A DNA stretch of 23,891 nt from CAYRJA01 sp964424455 (GCA_964424455.1 CAYRJA010000042.1:1-23891); one strand, 5' to 3'; shown: positions 15,232 to 23,844, numbered from the stretch's first letter. Program-made: numbers and translations. The notes: generated by a model from the sequence alone, not told the origin.

Positions 15232-16746
15232 CTAATACGCCGCCTTAGTTAATCCCAATATTTCATCTACATAAAACCGGTCGTTGCTCAGTCTTGGGAC
15301 TTTATGCTGTCCGCCGAGTTTGTTTTTATTTTTCAGCCAGTTGTAAAATGTGTTGGGGGGCATTGAATGAACTATTGGTTCGCGCAGCGCTATATCTTTT
15401 GAGCGCTTGGCATCATAATCCGAATTAACAGAGCGGAGCGCTTTATCTAACTCCTTTGTAAAAACTGCTAAATCTGCCGGCTCTTTCTCAAATTCAATCA
15501 GCCATTCGTGGCAGCCGCTGTTGTTAACAGAAAGATAAACAGGCGCTACCGTATAATCCTTGATAACCGCACCGGTTTTTTTAGAAGCTTCTGTTACAGC
15601 AAAGTCTGCATTCTCTGCAATCACTTCTTCACCAAAAGCGTTGATGTAATGTTTTACTCTTCCTGTTACTTTAATCTTATAGGGTTTTAAAGAAGTAAAG
15701 CGGATGGTATCACCAATCTTATACCGCCATAAACCGCTGTTGGTAGAAATAACGAGTGCATAATTTTCGCCCACCACCACTTCATCCAGCATCACTGTTT
15801 CAGGAAATTCCTTCCCTATTTCTGATGAAGGAATAAATTCATAGAAGATTCCGTTGTTCAAGTGTAACAGTAAGTCATCGTCTCTTTTGCCAAACTGAAA
15901 TCCAAAAAATCCTTCTGAAGCATTATAAGTTTCATAGTAGTTCACTTCGGAAGACCGGATGAGCGATTTAAACTGCTCACGGTATGGAGCAAAACTTACC
16001 CCGCCGTGCATATAAATTTCAAGTCCGGGCCAGATGTCTTTAAGATTGTTCTTTCCTGAAATTTCAAACAGCCGCTTAATCAGAATCATGGTCCATGTAG
16101 GCACGCCGGAAATGTTGGTGACATTTTCGTGCAGCGTTGTCTGAGCAAGCTGTTCTATCTTTTTTTCCCAGTCATCCATCAGCGCTATTGCTAAATCAGG
16201 CGTGCGGTACAGATGAGCGAAGAAGGACATATTCTGTAACAGCACTGCCGACAAATCACCGTAACTCGACTGGCTGTTGAGTGTATTGATTTGATGACTG
16301 CCTCCGATGATTAAACCTTTACCTGAAAAAATCTGAGTGCCTTCATTCATCCAGCAGTAAGCCGAAAGCAAATCCAGCGCTCCTTTGTAATGACATTCTT
16401 CAATCGCCTCCTGACTCAGTGGTATAAATTTACTGCGGTCAGATGTGGTACCCGATGATTTGGCAAACCATTTAATCGGAGTATTCCAGAGAATATTCTG
16501 CTCGCCGTTCATAATGCGCCGTATCCACGGTTGAATGGTTTCATATTGCTGAACCGGAATGCGGTTGCGGAAATCACTGAATGAACGAATACTTGCATAA
16601 TCATAATTGCGCCCCCACTCTGTGTAAGCCGCCTGCTCAATCAATGAATGAAAAAGTTGTTCCTGCACTATATGCGGATTGTTCATAAAGTAATGAACCG
16701 CATTGATGCGCTGCTTTATAAACCATGTTACTATCGGAGCAATCAT
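15232..16746 (-). CDS. GH3-family acyl-amido-synthetase-like protein
   Basis: The 504-residue protein has the three nucleotide-binding signatures of the GH3 (auxin-responsive) branch of the ANL adenylating superfamily: SSGTTSDRSKFIP (97-109), YETYNASEG (271-279) and LWRYKIGDTIRF (339-350). A C-terminal subdomain (about 355-504) with a GRVKHYINAFGEE hinge follows. Plant GH3 enzymes adenylate a carboxylic acid and join it to an amino acid. Bacteroidota homologues of this length are common but their substrates are mostly unknown, so the acid and amine cannot be predicted. It is complete and monocistronic, facing the tail-fibre operon across a 126-base gap, with no obvious promoter match to TAnnTTTG in the 70 bases before it. 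Confidence 0.82.
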   Translation of the reverse strand: MIAPIVTWFIKQRINAVHYFMNNPHIVQEQLFHSLIEQAAYTEWGRNYDYASIRSFSDFRNRIPVQQYETIQPWIRRIMNGEQNILWNTPIKWFAKSSGTTSDRSKFIPLSQEAIEECHYKGALDLLSAYCWMNEGTQIFSGKGLIIGGSHQINTLNSQSSYGDLSAVLLQNMSFFAHLYRTPDLAIALMDDWEKKIEQLAQTTLHENVTNISGVPTWTMILIKRLFEISGKNNLKDIWPGLEIYMHGGVSFAPYREQFKSLIRSSEVNYYETYNASEGFFGFQFGKRDDDLLLHLNNGIFYEFIPSSEIGKEFPETVMLDEVVVGENYALVISTNSGLWRYKIGDTIRFTSLKPYKIKVTGRVKHYINAFGEEVIAENADFAVTEASKKTGAVIKDYTVAPVYLSVNNSGCHEWLIEFEKEPADLAVFTKELDKALRSVNSDYDAKRSKDIALREPIVHSMPPNTFYNWLKNKNKLGGQHKVPRLSNDRFYVDEILGLTKAAY

Positions 16747-16815
16747 TTATCCGGAATATTTTCGGAAGTAAAATAGTAAATGGAATGAAAAGTGAAAAAA
16801 ATAATTGAAAATAAA

Positions 16816-17367
16816 TTACCTGCTGATTTTACTCTCTTCTATCACACTATCTTCCAGCACTCTTAGTTTTTTTAGTTTTTCAGTTCTCTCCATCACTGAA
16901 TTGGTTCGGCTAAAGCCCGGCTTGAATCTTTTGAACTGTCCGTCATTGATAATAAACTGATCGGATGCCGTTTCGGTCTGCTGCAAAACGGTTATTGTAT
17001 TTGTAACACTATCCAGCCGGAATGATGAGGAAGTGAAACTAATGGAAGAATTCTCGGGCACACATTCATTACCTATTTGTTCTTCAGCAAAATGCTTTCT
17101 GTTTTTTTGTGTGGCAAGATAGTACAGCACACAAATGCCATTGTCTGCTTTGTATATGCAATAAGAAGCAGAGTCATTTAACTGACGGAAGAAAACCAGT
17201 TCAACCGCTTTAGGTGCAAACATATTCGGCATACCCTGAGTGGGTGCAAGTTTGCTGCTGTCCGTCATGTATAAATTAACCACCCAGTATGGCGCTTTGG
17301 GTTGTGCCAATGCAGCTAAGTTTAAAGAAAGACAAAATGCAAAAAGCAGAAAGAGTTTTTTAATCAT
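16816..17367 (-). CDS. Secreted protein of unknown function
   Basis: The 183-residue product starts with a clear signal peptide (MIKKLFLLFAFCLSLNLAALAQ, cleavage after about residue 21). The mature part has alternating polar and hydrophobic segments (VVNLYMTDSS, VELVFFRQLNDS, VLYYLATQKNRK) and a basic, charged C-terminal tail with a KLKKLRVLEDSVIEES stretch. I do not recognise a family. The frame opens at 17385, but the ATG at 17367 puts the signal peptide at the N-terminus and removes the overlap with the upstream gene. The start then lies 5 bases after the gamma-carbonic anhydrase stop, so it is probably the last gene of the aminopeptidase operon. No lipobox, sorting domain or catalytic motif is evident. 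Confidence 0.65.
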   Translation of the reverse strand: MIKKLFLLFAFCLSLNLAALAQPKAPYWVVNLYMTDSSKLAPTQGMPNMFAPKAVELVFFRQLNDSASYCIYKADNGICVLYYLATQKNRKHFAEEQIGNECVPENSSISFTSSSFRLDSVTNTITVLQQTETASDQFIINDGQFKRFKPGFSRTNSVMERTEKLKKLRVLEDSVIEESKISR

Positions 17368-17372
17368 AATTT

Positions 17373-17885
17373 CTATTTGAACCACTCCGCATACATTACA
17401 TAATTATCAGCAATGCGTTTGTTCATCTGTGCAAAATGTTCAGGTGAAAGTGTTTTAACTTTTTTTGCCGGTACTCCTGCATAAATACATCCGGATTCCA
17501 CTCTTGTATTTTCCAGCACAACAGAGCCGGCAGCAATCAAAGAATTTCTTTCCACCACTGCATTATCCATCACTATAGCGCCCATGCCAATCAGCACATT
17601 GTCTTCCAATATACAACCGTGTACAATCGCTCTGTGACCAATGGATACATTATTGCCGATAGTAGTAGATGCCTTTTCATAAGTGCAATGGATGACAGCG
17701 CCATCCTGAATGTTCACCTTATTTCCGATGCGGATAAAATGTACATCTCCGCGCACTACGGCATGATACCAAACCGTACAATCATCTCCCATCATTACAT
17801 CTCCAACTATCACTGCATTCTCTGCGAGGAAAATATTTTTGCCAAACTGTGGCGTAAACCCTCTCACTGTTTTAATAATTGCCAT
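17373..17885 (-). CDS. Gamma-carbonic-anhydrase family protein
   Basis: The 170-residue protein is a left-handed beta-helix of hexapeptide repeats capped by a C-terminal helix (HFAQMNKRIADNYVMYAEWF). It has the three metal histidines expected for the gamma-class CA/PaaY/YrdA family: H66 in VIHCTY, and H84 and H89 in IGHRAIVHGC. R45 and D47 of the trimer interface and Q60 in NIQDG are also present. Members bind Zn or Fe and hydrate CO2, though many bacterial ones (YrdA, PaaY) have weak or other activities. The acidic loop bearing the proton-shuttle glutamate of archaeal Cam is not present, as is usual for the short form. It starts 10 bases after the M1 aminopeptidase stop and is followed by the secreted hypothetical, so it is the middle gene of a three-gene operon. 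Confidence 0.85.
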   Translation of the reverse strand: MAIIKTVRGFTPQFGKNIFLAENAVIVGDVMMGDDCTVWYHAVVRGDVHFIRIGNKVNIQDGAVIHCTYEKASTTIGNNVSIGHRAIVHGCILEDNVLIGMGAIVMDNAVVERNSLIAAGSVVLENTRVESGCIYAGVPAKKVKTLSPEHFAQMNKRIADNYVMYAEWFK

Positions 17886-17895
17886 AAAATATTAA

Positions 17896-20514
17896 TCAAT
17901 GATTTTCGTAAATACTCTTTAGTGTTTCGTCTTTCTCCTGTGCTTTTATTGTTTCTATTTGTTTATTAATAGTTTTAATCTGTGTGTCAAGCAAATCTAT
18001 TTTACTTTTTGCTTCCGGGCTGTTATCAGTTTTCAACAGGTCTTTCCGTTCCTGTAACTCATCTGTTACAGCAATAATGGCATTCATTGCAACATAACGA
18101 ATCCACCATGATTTTTCTGTTGCAGCAGAATGGTATAGAAAATCAAGCCCTTTATTCATCTCCGGAACATCAAGTCGTTGCAGGAATTTTCCATAATAAC
18201 CATAGAGTGAGAATTTTTGGAATCCTTCGCGCATGTTCAGTTGCCGGATAAACCATTCTTGTTCCGCTGCTGTTCCTTTCTCGGCAAAAATGGATGCAAT
18301 TACAAAAGCTATATTTCCTCCGTCTTCAGCTTCTAATTTTTTTGCATTCTCGTAAGCCATGTTCATATCAATAGAAGCAACGGCATCCAGCGCTGCAGCC
18401 AATACCCGATAAGAACTGTCGCTCATTGCATCATTAAATACACTCAGCAATGTTTTGTCATTCAGTTCAGAAAGTCTTTTCAGCGCTGCCGCACGAACCT
18501 GTGATTCCGGATCTGCTTTAAACAGGAAAAGCAAATTTGCTCTTACAAGTTTCTGATACTTCTGGTCATTAATGTTCACATAGTCAGTTGCCTCTTTTCT
18601 TATTCTCCAAAAATTATCATGCATTGCCAACAGTAAAAGCCGCTGAGCAATTGTATCTGTTCTTCCTTCAAAATGCTCAACTGATTCTAACCTGTCAAGC
18701 ATCAGCGACGCATTACTGTATTGAAAAATAAAAGCTGAATCTGTTTTGTAATCGGCTTTTTCCCATACCATACTCTTGTCTGCATCTACATTCACCAAAT
18801 CGGGTTCTATCTGAGCCGGGAAAGTGAAAGTTTGCCGCTGTTTATCCATTACGATATTGTAATGCCTGACTTCTTTTCCAAAATACAAGTCCACTTTCAA
18901 AGGCAACTGAAACAAACCGCCTGAGGCAGCCGTTTGTATTTGCTCTATTGTAACACTCTGTTCTTCTTTTGTTTTATTGTATGAATAATTAATTGTAACA
19001 ACAGGATGCCCTTTATCTAAAAACCATTGATTGAAAAACCAGTTAAGATCTTGTCCTGTTACTTCTTCAAAAGCAAGACGCAACTGATGAATTTCTACTG
19101 ACTTGAATTGATTTGTTTTCAAATACAATTTGAGCGACTGATAAAATGCCGCATCTCCGATGTATGTGCGAAGCATATTCAAAACAGCTCCGCCCTTTTG
19201 GTAACTGTTTGCATCAAACATCTGCTCTTTGTCGGTGTAGTAATAACGGATAAGTGGTACGGGTTTTCTGGCTGTTTCGGCAATGTATGAGTTCAGATCC
19301 TCTCGGATATGATAATCCGCTTCCGTATTTCCGTATTTGTGTCGCAGCCACATGGATTCGCCATAGTCTGCAAACGATTCATTCAAAGGTAGATTCGCCC
19401 ATGATTCACAGGTGACTAAATCACCAAACCAGTGATGAAATAATTCATGACTGATTATATCCTCATGATTACCGTCAATCATTTCGCGGTGTGTTTGCTG
19501 TAAGGCGCTGTAATGAACCACTGCAGAAACATTTTCCATAGCGCCGGAAACAAAATCACGAACTACTATCTGAGAAAATTTAGGCCACACATAATCCACT
19601 CCAAGAGTGTTTGAGAAAAACTCCAGCATCTTAGGTGTATCGCCGAAAATCTCCTTAGCATACGGTGCATATTCCGGTTCTACATAGTAGTTCACTTCCA
19701 TATTTCTCCACTTGTCTTTTATCACGGAAAATTTTCCGACTGCCATCATCACTAAATAAGGAGCAATCGGCTGATCCAGTTTCCAGTGATCGGTTCTTGT
19801 TCCGTCGTTATTGTTTTTAGAATCAAGCATGAGTCCGTTGGAAAGTGTTACATACTGTGTATCCACTTTCATAAATATTTCAATAGTGGTTTTCATGTTC
19901 GGCTTATCAATCGTTGGAAACCATGCCGAATTATTTTCAGTTTCTCCCTGTGTCCAGATTTGTTTGGGTTTATCCGGCTCTTCTCCTTTCGGATTGATAA
20001 AGTATAAACCTTTTGAATCGGTAATGGCAGCGCTTCCCGTTGTTTTGCGTTCATTGGGTTTGGCTGTATAATCCATTCGGATAGTATAGTTGTCATTGCG
20101 CGTATAGGTAGTATCGAGTGTAATCCGGAGAAGAGAAGAATCGTAAGAATAAGTGAGTGGTTTATTCCCTTCAGGTGTTACAATTTCTATCTTATGAATA
20201 TCAAATCCTTTGGCATCCAGTGTGAGTGAATCGGTTGGGTAGAAATGCGGATGAAAAACAATATCCGCTTTTCCGTGCATGTGTTGTTTTTCCCAATCAA
20301 AACTCACTTCAAGTTTAGTACTGACAATGTCATTAACAACAGGATATGAGGGTTGATACTCTGCATGCGGTTCTGGATAGACTTCTATTTCTGTATCTGC
20401 AGAATAATCGTCAGTAACATTGAGTTTATTCTCTGTCAGTTGCTTGGTGGAATGGCAGGCAGCAAGAAAGAACAGAGCTGAGAAAGCGAAAATCAGAAGC
20501 CGGTTTGTTTTCAT
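17896..20514 (-). CDS. M1-family aminopeptidase, lipoprotein
   Basis: This gluzincin metallopeptidase removes N-terminal residues from peptides. With the ATG at 20514 the product has 872 residues and starts with a lipoprotein signal (FFLAAC, lipidated C20), so it should sit in the periplasm or outer membrane rather than the cytosol. The catalytic domain shows the exopeptidase motif GAMEN (324-328) and the zinc motif HELFHHW (H356, E357, H360), with the third ligand E379 in NESFADY. The C-terminal part (about 590-860) is helical with HEAT-like repeats (AAALKRLSELN, AALDAVASID) and ends in a charged coiled-coil. The frame extends to 20583, but the extra residues would mask the lipoprotein signal. 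It leads an operon with the gamma-carbonic anhydrase and a secreted hypothetical; it is divergent from the biotin carrier gene. Confidence 0.9.
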   Translation of the reverse strand: MKTNRLLIFAFSALFFLAACHSTKQLTENKLNVTDDYSADTEIEVYPEPHAEYQPSYPVVNDIVSTKLEVSFDWEKQHMHGKADIVFHPHFYPTDSLTLDAKGFDIHKIEIVTPEGNKPLTYSYDSSLLRITLDTTYTRNDNYTIRMDYTAKPNERKTTGSAAITDSKGLYFINPKGEEPDKPKQIWTQGETENNSAWFPTIDKPNMKTTIEIFMKVDTQYVTLSNGLMLDSKNNNDGTRTDHWKLDQPIAPYLVMMAVGKFSVIKDKWRNMEVNYYVEPEYAPYAKEIFGDTPKMLEFFSNTLGVDYVWPKFSQIVVRDFVSGAMENVSAVVHYSALQQTHREMIDGNHEDIISHELFHHWFGDLVTCESWANLPLNESFADYGESMWLRHKYGNTEADYHIREDLNSYIAETARKPVPLIRYYYTDKEQMFDANSYQKGGAVLNMLRTYIGDAAFYQSLKLYLKTNQFKSVEIHQLRLAFEEVTGQDLNWFFNQWFLDKGHPVVTINYSYNKTKEEQSVTIEQIQTAASGGLFQLPLKVDLYFGKEVRHYNIVMDKQRQTFTFPAQIEPDLVNVDADKSMVWEKADYKTDSAFIFQYSNASLMLDRLESVEHFEGRTDTIAQRLLLLAMHDNFWRIRKEATDYVNINDQKYQKLVRANLLFLFKADPESQVRAAALKRLSELNDKTLLSVFNDAMSDSSYRVLAAALDAVASIDMNMAYENAKKLEAEDGGNIAFVIASIFAEKGTAAEQEWFIRQLNMREGFQKFSLYGYYGKFLQRLDVPEMNKGLDFLYHSAATEKSWWIRYVAMNAIIAVTDELQERKDLLKTDNSPEAKSKIDLLDTQIKTINKQIETIKAQEKDETLKSIYENH

Positions 20515-20591
20515 TAAAATTATTATTCGGTGATGGTATTTAAAGTCAGTTGCAAAGAAAGAATTTATATTTACGCAGTACAAATCACATT

Positions 20592-21092
20592 ATGTATAAA
20601 GCAAAAGTAAACGGACAGCAAGAATTTGATATTGCTTTTGAGAACGATGAATTTATTCTGAATGGCAAAAAGGGTAAATGGGATTTGCGTAAAATCCGCA
20701 ACAATCATTTTCATCTGATTCGTGACAATAAATCTTATTCACTGGAAGTAGTTAAAGTGGATTTGGAGAATAAAAGTGTTACACTGAAGATAAATAATAA
20801 ACCTGTTACAGTTCAGGTGAAGGATCGCTACGATCAACTCCTCCAAAAGCTGGGGATGGATATTAAAGCATCTTCTAAAGTAAATGATATTAAAGCGCCT
20901 ATGCCCGGTATGGTACTGAAGGTATTAGTGGAAGAAGGACAGGAAATAAAGAAAGGAGATTCAGTACTTGTGTTAGAAGCGATGAAGATGGAAAATGTAT
21001 TGAAATCTGCCGGCGACGGTAAAGTGAAATCGCTGAAAGTAAAACCCGGAGATAAAGTAGATAAGAACCAGATATTAGTTGTAATGGAATAA
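20592..21092 (+). CDS. Biotin carboxyl carrier protein of an acyl-CoA carboxylase
   Basis: The 166-residue product (start at ATG 20592) has an N-terminal domain of about 90 residues (YKAKVNGQQEFDIAF..., KPVTVQVKDRYDQLLQKLG). A biotinyl domain follows at about 98-166, with the conserved EAMKMEN attachment motif; the biotinylated lysine is K132, and APMPGMV and GDKVDKNQILV flank it. The protein carries CO2 on biotin between a biotin carboxylase and a carboxyltransferase in an acetyl- or propionyl-CoA carboxylase. In this window it is isolated: no accC, carboxyltransferase or birA gene is adjacent, so the partners lie elsewhere. It is divergent from the M1 aminopeptidase gene, shares a 77-base promoter gap with it, and has a near-consensus TATATTTA about 18 bases upstream. 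The protein contains two TGTWACA copies 27 bases apart. Confidence 0.88.
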   Translation: MYKAKVNGQQEFDIAFENDEFILNGKKGKWDLRKIRNNHFHLIRDNKSYSLEVVKVDLENKSVTLKINNKPVTVQVKDRYDQLLQKLGMDIKASSKVNDIKAPMPGMVLKVLVEEGQEIKKGDSVLVLEAMKMENVLKSAGDGKVKSLKVKPGDKVDKNQILVVME

Positions 21093-21109
21093 ATATCTGT
21101 TACAGTTTA

Positions 21110-23506
21110 TTATTTCTTCTCTTTTTTATCAATCATGTCATCATCTGCCAGCGCCACATGGTCGGCAGGTGTTTTTCTGCGGAGCGCTCTGCGATCTGCT
21201 AATTTTTCTAAACTCAACAACATAGAAGGAAGCAATAAAAGATTATTAAACATGGCTACCACCAATGTTATTGAAGTCAGCAGTCCGAGATAAAATGTTC
21301 CGCCAAAACTGGATGCAGTGAAAATGATGAAACCAAAAAACAGAATTACTGAAGTGTAAATAATGCTGATACCTGCTTCGTGCATAGCCATGGAAACTGT
21401 CTGAGAAATATTCCAGTCATGACGATGAAGTTCCTGCTGATACTTAGCCAGAAAACGGATAGCGTTATCAATGGCAATACCGAAAGCAATACTGTAAATA
21501 AGAACAGTGGAAGGTTTCAGCGGAATACCAAAATAGCCCATCAGTCCGGCAGTGATTAGGAGCGGAACCAGATTTGGCAGCATACTGAACACAATCATCC
21601 GCAATGAACGGAACAGATAGCCCATACAAATTGCTATCAGTAAAAAGGCAAGCAGCAAGCTCTGAATCAATCCGTCAATAATAAACCGGTTGCCTTCGAG
21701 AAACACAATACTTGTTCCGGTAAGTGTTACTTTATATTTAGAGGTATCTATTATTGAATTAATCTTTGGAGTAATGTCACTAACAATTTCACGCATTTTC
21801 AGCGAACCGATGTCAGCCATGTTTAAGCTGATGCGCGCCGTCTGATTCAAACTATCTACAAACGGAGCCACCAGCCGCCTGTCTTTCAGTTTGGTGAGAT
21901 AAGTAAATACTACCACATTCATATCCACGCCGCCTATCCCCTGTCCACGACTTTGCAGTTTATAAGCATCAGGATTTCCACCGGCATTTATCTGATTCAC
22001 AAACTTGATGGCTTCTATTATGGAAAGTGGTTTTGAAAATACCGGATAGGTGTCTATCGTGTCCTGCAACTGACTGATGCTCGAAAGAATATTTCCCTTC
22101 TTCAGTGCATTCTTGTCTTTTCCTTCCACCATCACTTCAAAAGGCATAATGCCATGAAAGGCAGATTCAAAAAATTTCAGGTCAGTATAAATTTTATCAT
22201 CGTGCGGAATATCATCTACAATGTAGCCCGTTGCAGTAAGCCGTGTCATGCCAATCAGAGAAGCTGCCACCAACACAACTGTAACAGCATAAATCGTTTT
22301 GCGGTGATTGTGAACGATGTAATCCAGTTTATCCAGAAACCAGTTCAGAAATTTATAATCCAGATAATTCGTATGGCGTTTTTTCGGCGAAGGCAGATAG
22401 CTGAAAACACAGGGAATTAAAATAACTGAAATAATAAAAATACCTGAGATATTCAGTCCTGCCACTAATCCGAACTCTTTCAGCACAGCGCTCTTCGTAA
22501 AGAAGAAAACACCAAAACCAATTGCAGCAGTAAGATTAGTAAACAAAGTTGCCAATCCGATTTTCTCAACCACTTGTCTGAGTGCAGACATTTTATCCCC
22601 CAACTTTAAGAACTCAATATGATACTTGTTCAGCAGGTAAACACAATTGGTGATGCCGATAACCACTATCAACGGGGGAATCAGTCCGGTGAGCAAAGAA
22701 ATTTTATATCCGAACAATACAACTGTTCCCAGCGACCACACCACTGCAATTCCCACCACCATCATTGAGAATAGTACAGCAAAAAATGAACGAAGCAGTA
22801 ACATCAACACTATTCCGGTTGCTATAACAGCAAGTAATAAAAATAACTTCAACTCATCTGCCACCTGTGTGGCAAGCACTGTTCTGATAAGCGGCAAACC
22901 CGAATAATGAACCTGCAACTCCGTCAACTGACCAAAAGCATCTCCTAACTTTTTTATGTTGTTCACTACCTGAATTCGGTCCTTGGAATCTAATTTCTGC
23001 TGACTGATACGCACTGCCATCAGTGTGGCATTGGTTTCAGGATTATACAGCCGGTCACTGTAAAAAGGCAGAGAGAGAAAAACCGTCTTCAAACTGTCTA
23101 AGGTGTGCTGGTTTAATATTTTATCAGGAAAAACCGGATAAAGAATAATTTTACCTGTTACAGTATCTCTCGATGCTGTAAATGATTTGCTGATGGAAAG
23201 AACCTCTGTAACACCATTCACTTTATTAATGCTGTTGCCGAGTGTTTGCCATGCGTTAAAGAATTTCTCGTCGAAAATATCTTTCGGCTGAACGCCTATG
23301 ACCATTGTATTCCCGTCCTCGCCAAACTTTTCTTTAAAACGCAGATAGTCCACATAAATCGGATTGTCCACCGGAATTACCTTAGCGAAGTTGTATGCCA
23401 TTTCAGCATCCTTCGCTTTATATCCCATGAAAGCAGTAATAATGGCAATAAGAGAAAGAAAAAATATTCTTCCTTTCAGAATAGCTTGAGAAATTTTACT
23501 CCACAT
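21110..23506 (-). CDS. RND-superfamily transporter, MMPL type
   Basis: The 798-residue protein has the duplicated RND/MMPL architecture. Each half is one membrane helix, a large periplasmic loop (about 30-215 and 420-620) and a cluster of five helices (about 215-375 and 620-765). The first cluster shows LIPPLIVVIGITNCVYLLNKY and the second FGIAIDNAIRFLAKYQ, the latter matching the conserved TM4 segment with an acidic Asp used for proton coupling. It resembles the COG1033 group, predicted exporters of lipids, fatty acids or hopanoid-like molecules. It lacks the docking-domain size of drug-efflux RND pumps (about 1030 residues), and no membrane-fusion protein or outer-membrane channel gene is adjacent. 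It is convergent with the biotin carrier gene over a 17-base gap; a -7 element lies upstream. Confidence 0.85.
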   Translation of the reverse strand: MWSKISQAILKGRIFFLSLIAIITAFMGYKAKDAEMAYNFAKVIPVDNPIYVDYLRFKEKFGEDGNTMVIGVQPKDIFDEKFFNAWQTLGNSINKVNGVTEVLSISKSFTASRDTVTGKIILYPVFPDKILNQHTLDSLKTVFLSLPFYSDRLYNPETNATLMAVRISQQKLDSKDRIQVVNNIKKLGDAFGQLTELQVHYSGLPLIRTVLATQVADELKLFLLLAVIATGIVLMLLLRSFFAVLFSMMVVGIAVVWSLGTVVLFGYKISLLTGLIPPLIVVIGITNCVYLLNKYHIEFLKLGDKMSALRQVVEKIGLATLFTNLTAAIGFGVFFFTKSAVLKEFGLVAGLNISGIFIISVILIPCVFSYLPSPKKRHTNYLDYKFLNWFLDKLDYIVHNHRKTIYAVTVVLVAASLIGMTRLTATGYIVDDIPHDDKIYTDLKFFESAFHGIMPFEVMVEGKDKNALKKGNILSSISQLQDTIDTYPVFSKPLSIIEAIKFVNQINAGGNPDAYKLQSRGQGIGGVDMNVVVFTYLTKLKDRRLVAPFVDSLNQTARISLNMADIGSLKMREIVSDITPKINSIIDTSKYKVTLTGTSIVFLEGNRFIIDGLIQSLLLAFLLIAICMGYLFRSLRMIVFSMLPNLVPLLITAGLMGYFGIPLKPSTVLIYSIAFGIAIDNAIRFLAKYQQELHRHDWNISQTVSMAMHEAGISIIYTSVILFFGFIIFTASSFGGTFYLGLLTSITLVVAMFNNLLLLPSMLLSLEKLADRRALRRKTPADHVALADDDMIDKKEKK

Positions 23507-23519
23507 AAATCAATGCGGG

Positions 23520-23527
23520 CAAAAGTA
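23520..23527 (-). promoter_or_regulatory. Putative -7 element of the RND transporter gene
   Basis: The minus strand reads TACTTTTG, a TAnnTTTG match, 13 bases upstream of the ATG at 23506. A -33 box at the usual spacing was not seen. Confidence 0.4.
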
Positions 23528-23613
23528 AACAAGTGCAGTGGTAAAATCGGAATGATTGTAAAATATCCGTTTGCTGTCTGTGAACTAACGGTTTATGATA
23601 AAACTTCTATACT

Positions 23614-23630
23614 TGCTGAGTTACTCAGCA
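23614..23630. repeat. 17-base odd palindrome
   Basis: TGCTGAGT and ACTCAGCA are perfect reverse complements around one central T. The centre reads AGTTACT, so it is not a copy of the TGTWACA family although it shares the GTTAC core. Such a compact site could bind a dimeric regulator; no repeat of it was seen in the window. Confidence 0.5.
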
Positions 23631-23721
23631 GTGCTTTGAGTAGGACGAGAAATCGGGGAAAAAATTGCGATAGTCTCCCGTTTAATTATTTTTAGAAAAG
23701 GATTAATTTTGAATCTCCGCC

Positions 23722-23746
23722 GCTGTCGGGTCTGCTGACCGACAGC
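23722..23746. repeat. 8-bp inverted repeat hairpin
   Basis: GCTGTCGG (23722-23729) pairs perfectly with CCGACAGC (23739-23746) around a 9-base loop. It is followed by TAAAATAAACGG rather than a T-run, so it is not a standard intrinsic terminator. Confidence 0.55.
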
Positions 23747-23844
23747 TAAAATAAACGGCAGTAATTATATCTACACTACATGAAGGAATCCGGTATTAAA
23801 TATTTCTTTACATTACTAACCGACAAAAAAATAAATTTCCGTCC

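Larger units (their letters stand above)
1028..23213. repeat. Dispersed iterated palindrome family TGTWACA (39 copies)
   Basis: The odd palindrome TGTWACA starts at 1028, 1991, 2144, 3338, 3662, 4213, 6133, 6830, 7770, 7980, 9202, 9422, 9510, 9877, 10373, 11638, 12244, 12674, 12773, 13218, 13935, 14001, 15142, 15190, 15592, 15863, 16235, 17002, 18064, 18949, 18994, 19846, 20176, 20777, 20804, 21098, 22280, 23156 and 23207. The 5' neighbour is C or G in 32 and the 3' neighbour is C or G in 29; 13 copies are CTGTWACAG. Four are intergenic (6133, 15142, 15190, 21098). Within genes, 26 are read as Val-Thr, six as Leu-Gln/His and three as Cys-Tyr/Asn. Manual count; a few copies may be missed. Confidence 0.75.

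Noticed and set aside
15352..15361. G6 run in the GH3-like gene as a phase-variation tract
   Set aside because: Six bases is too short to stand out at this composition; only the C8 tract in the glycosyltransferase was kept.
23614..23630. The 17-base palindrome as a copy of the TGTWACA family
   Set aside because: The centre is AGTTACT, which differs at both outer positions of the 7-base core.
23246..23695. 149-codon plus-strand frame running into the right-edge gap
   Set aside because: Most of it is antisense to the RND transporter, and the remaining part has no recognisable domain.
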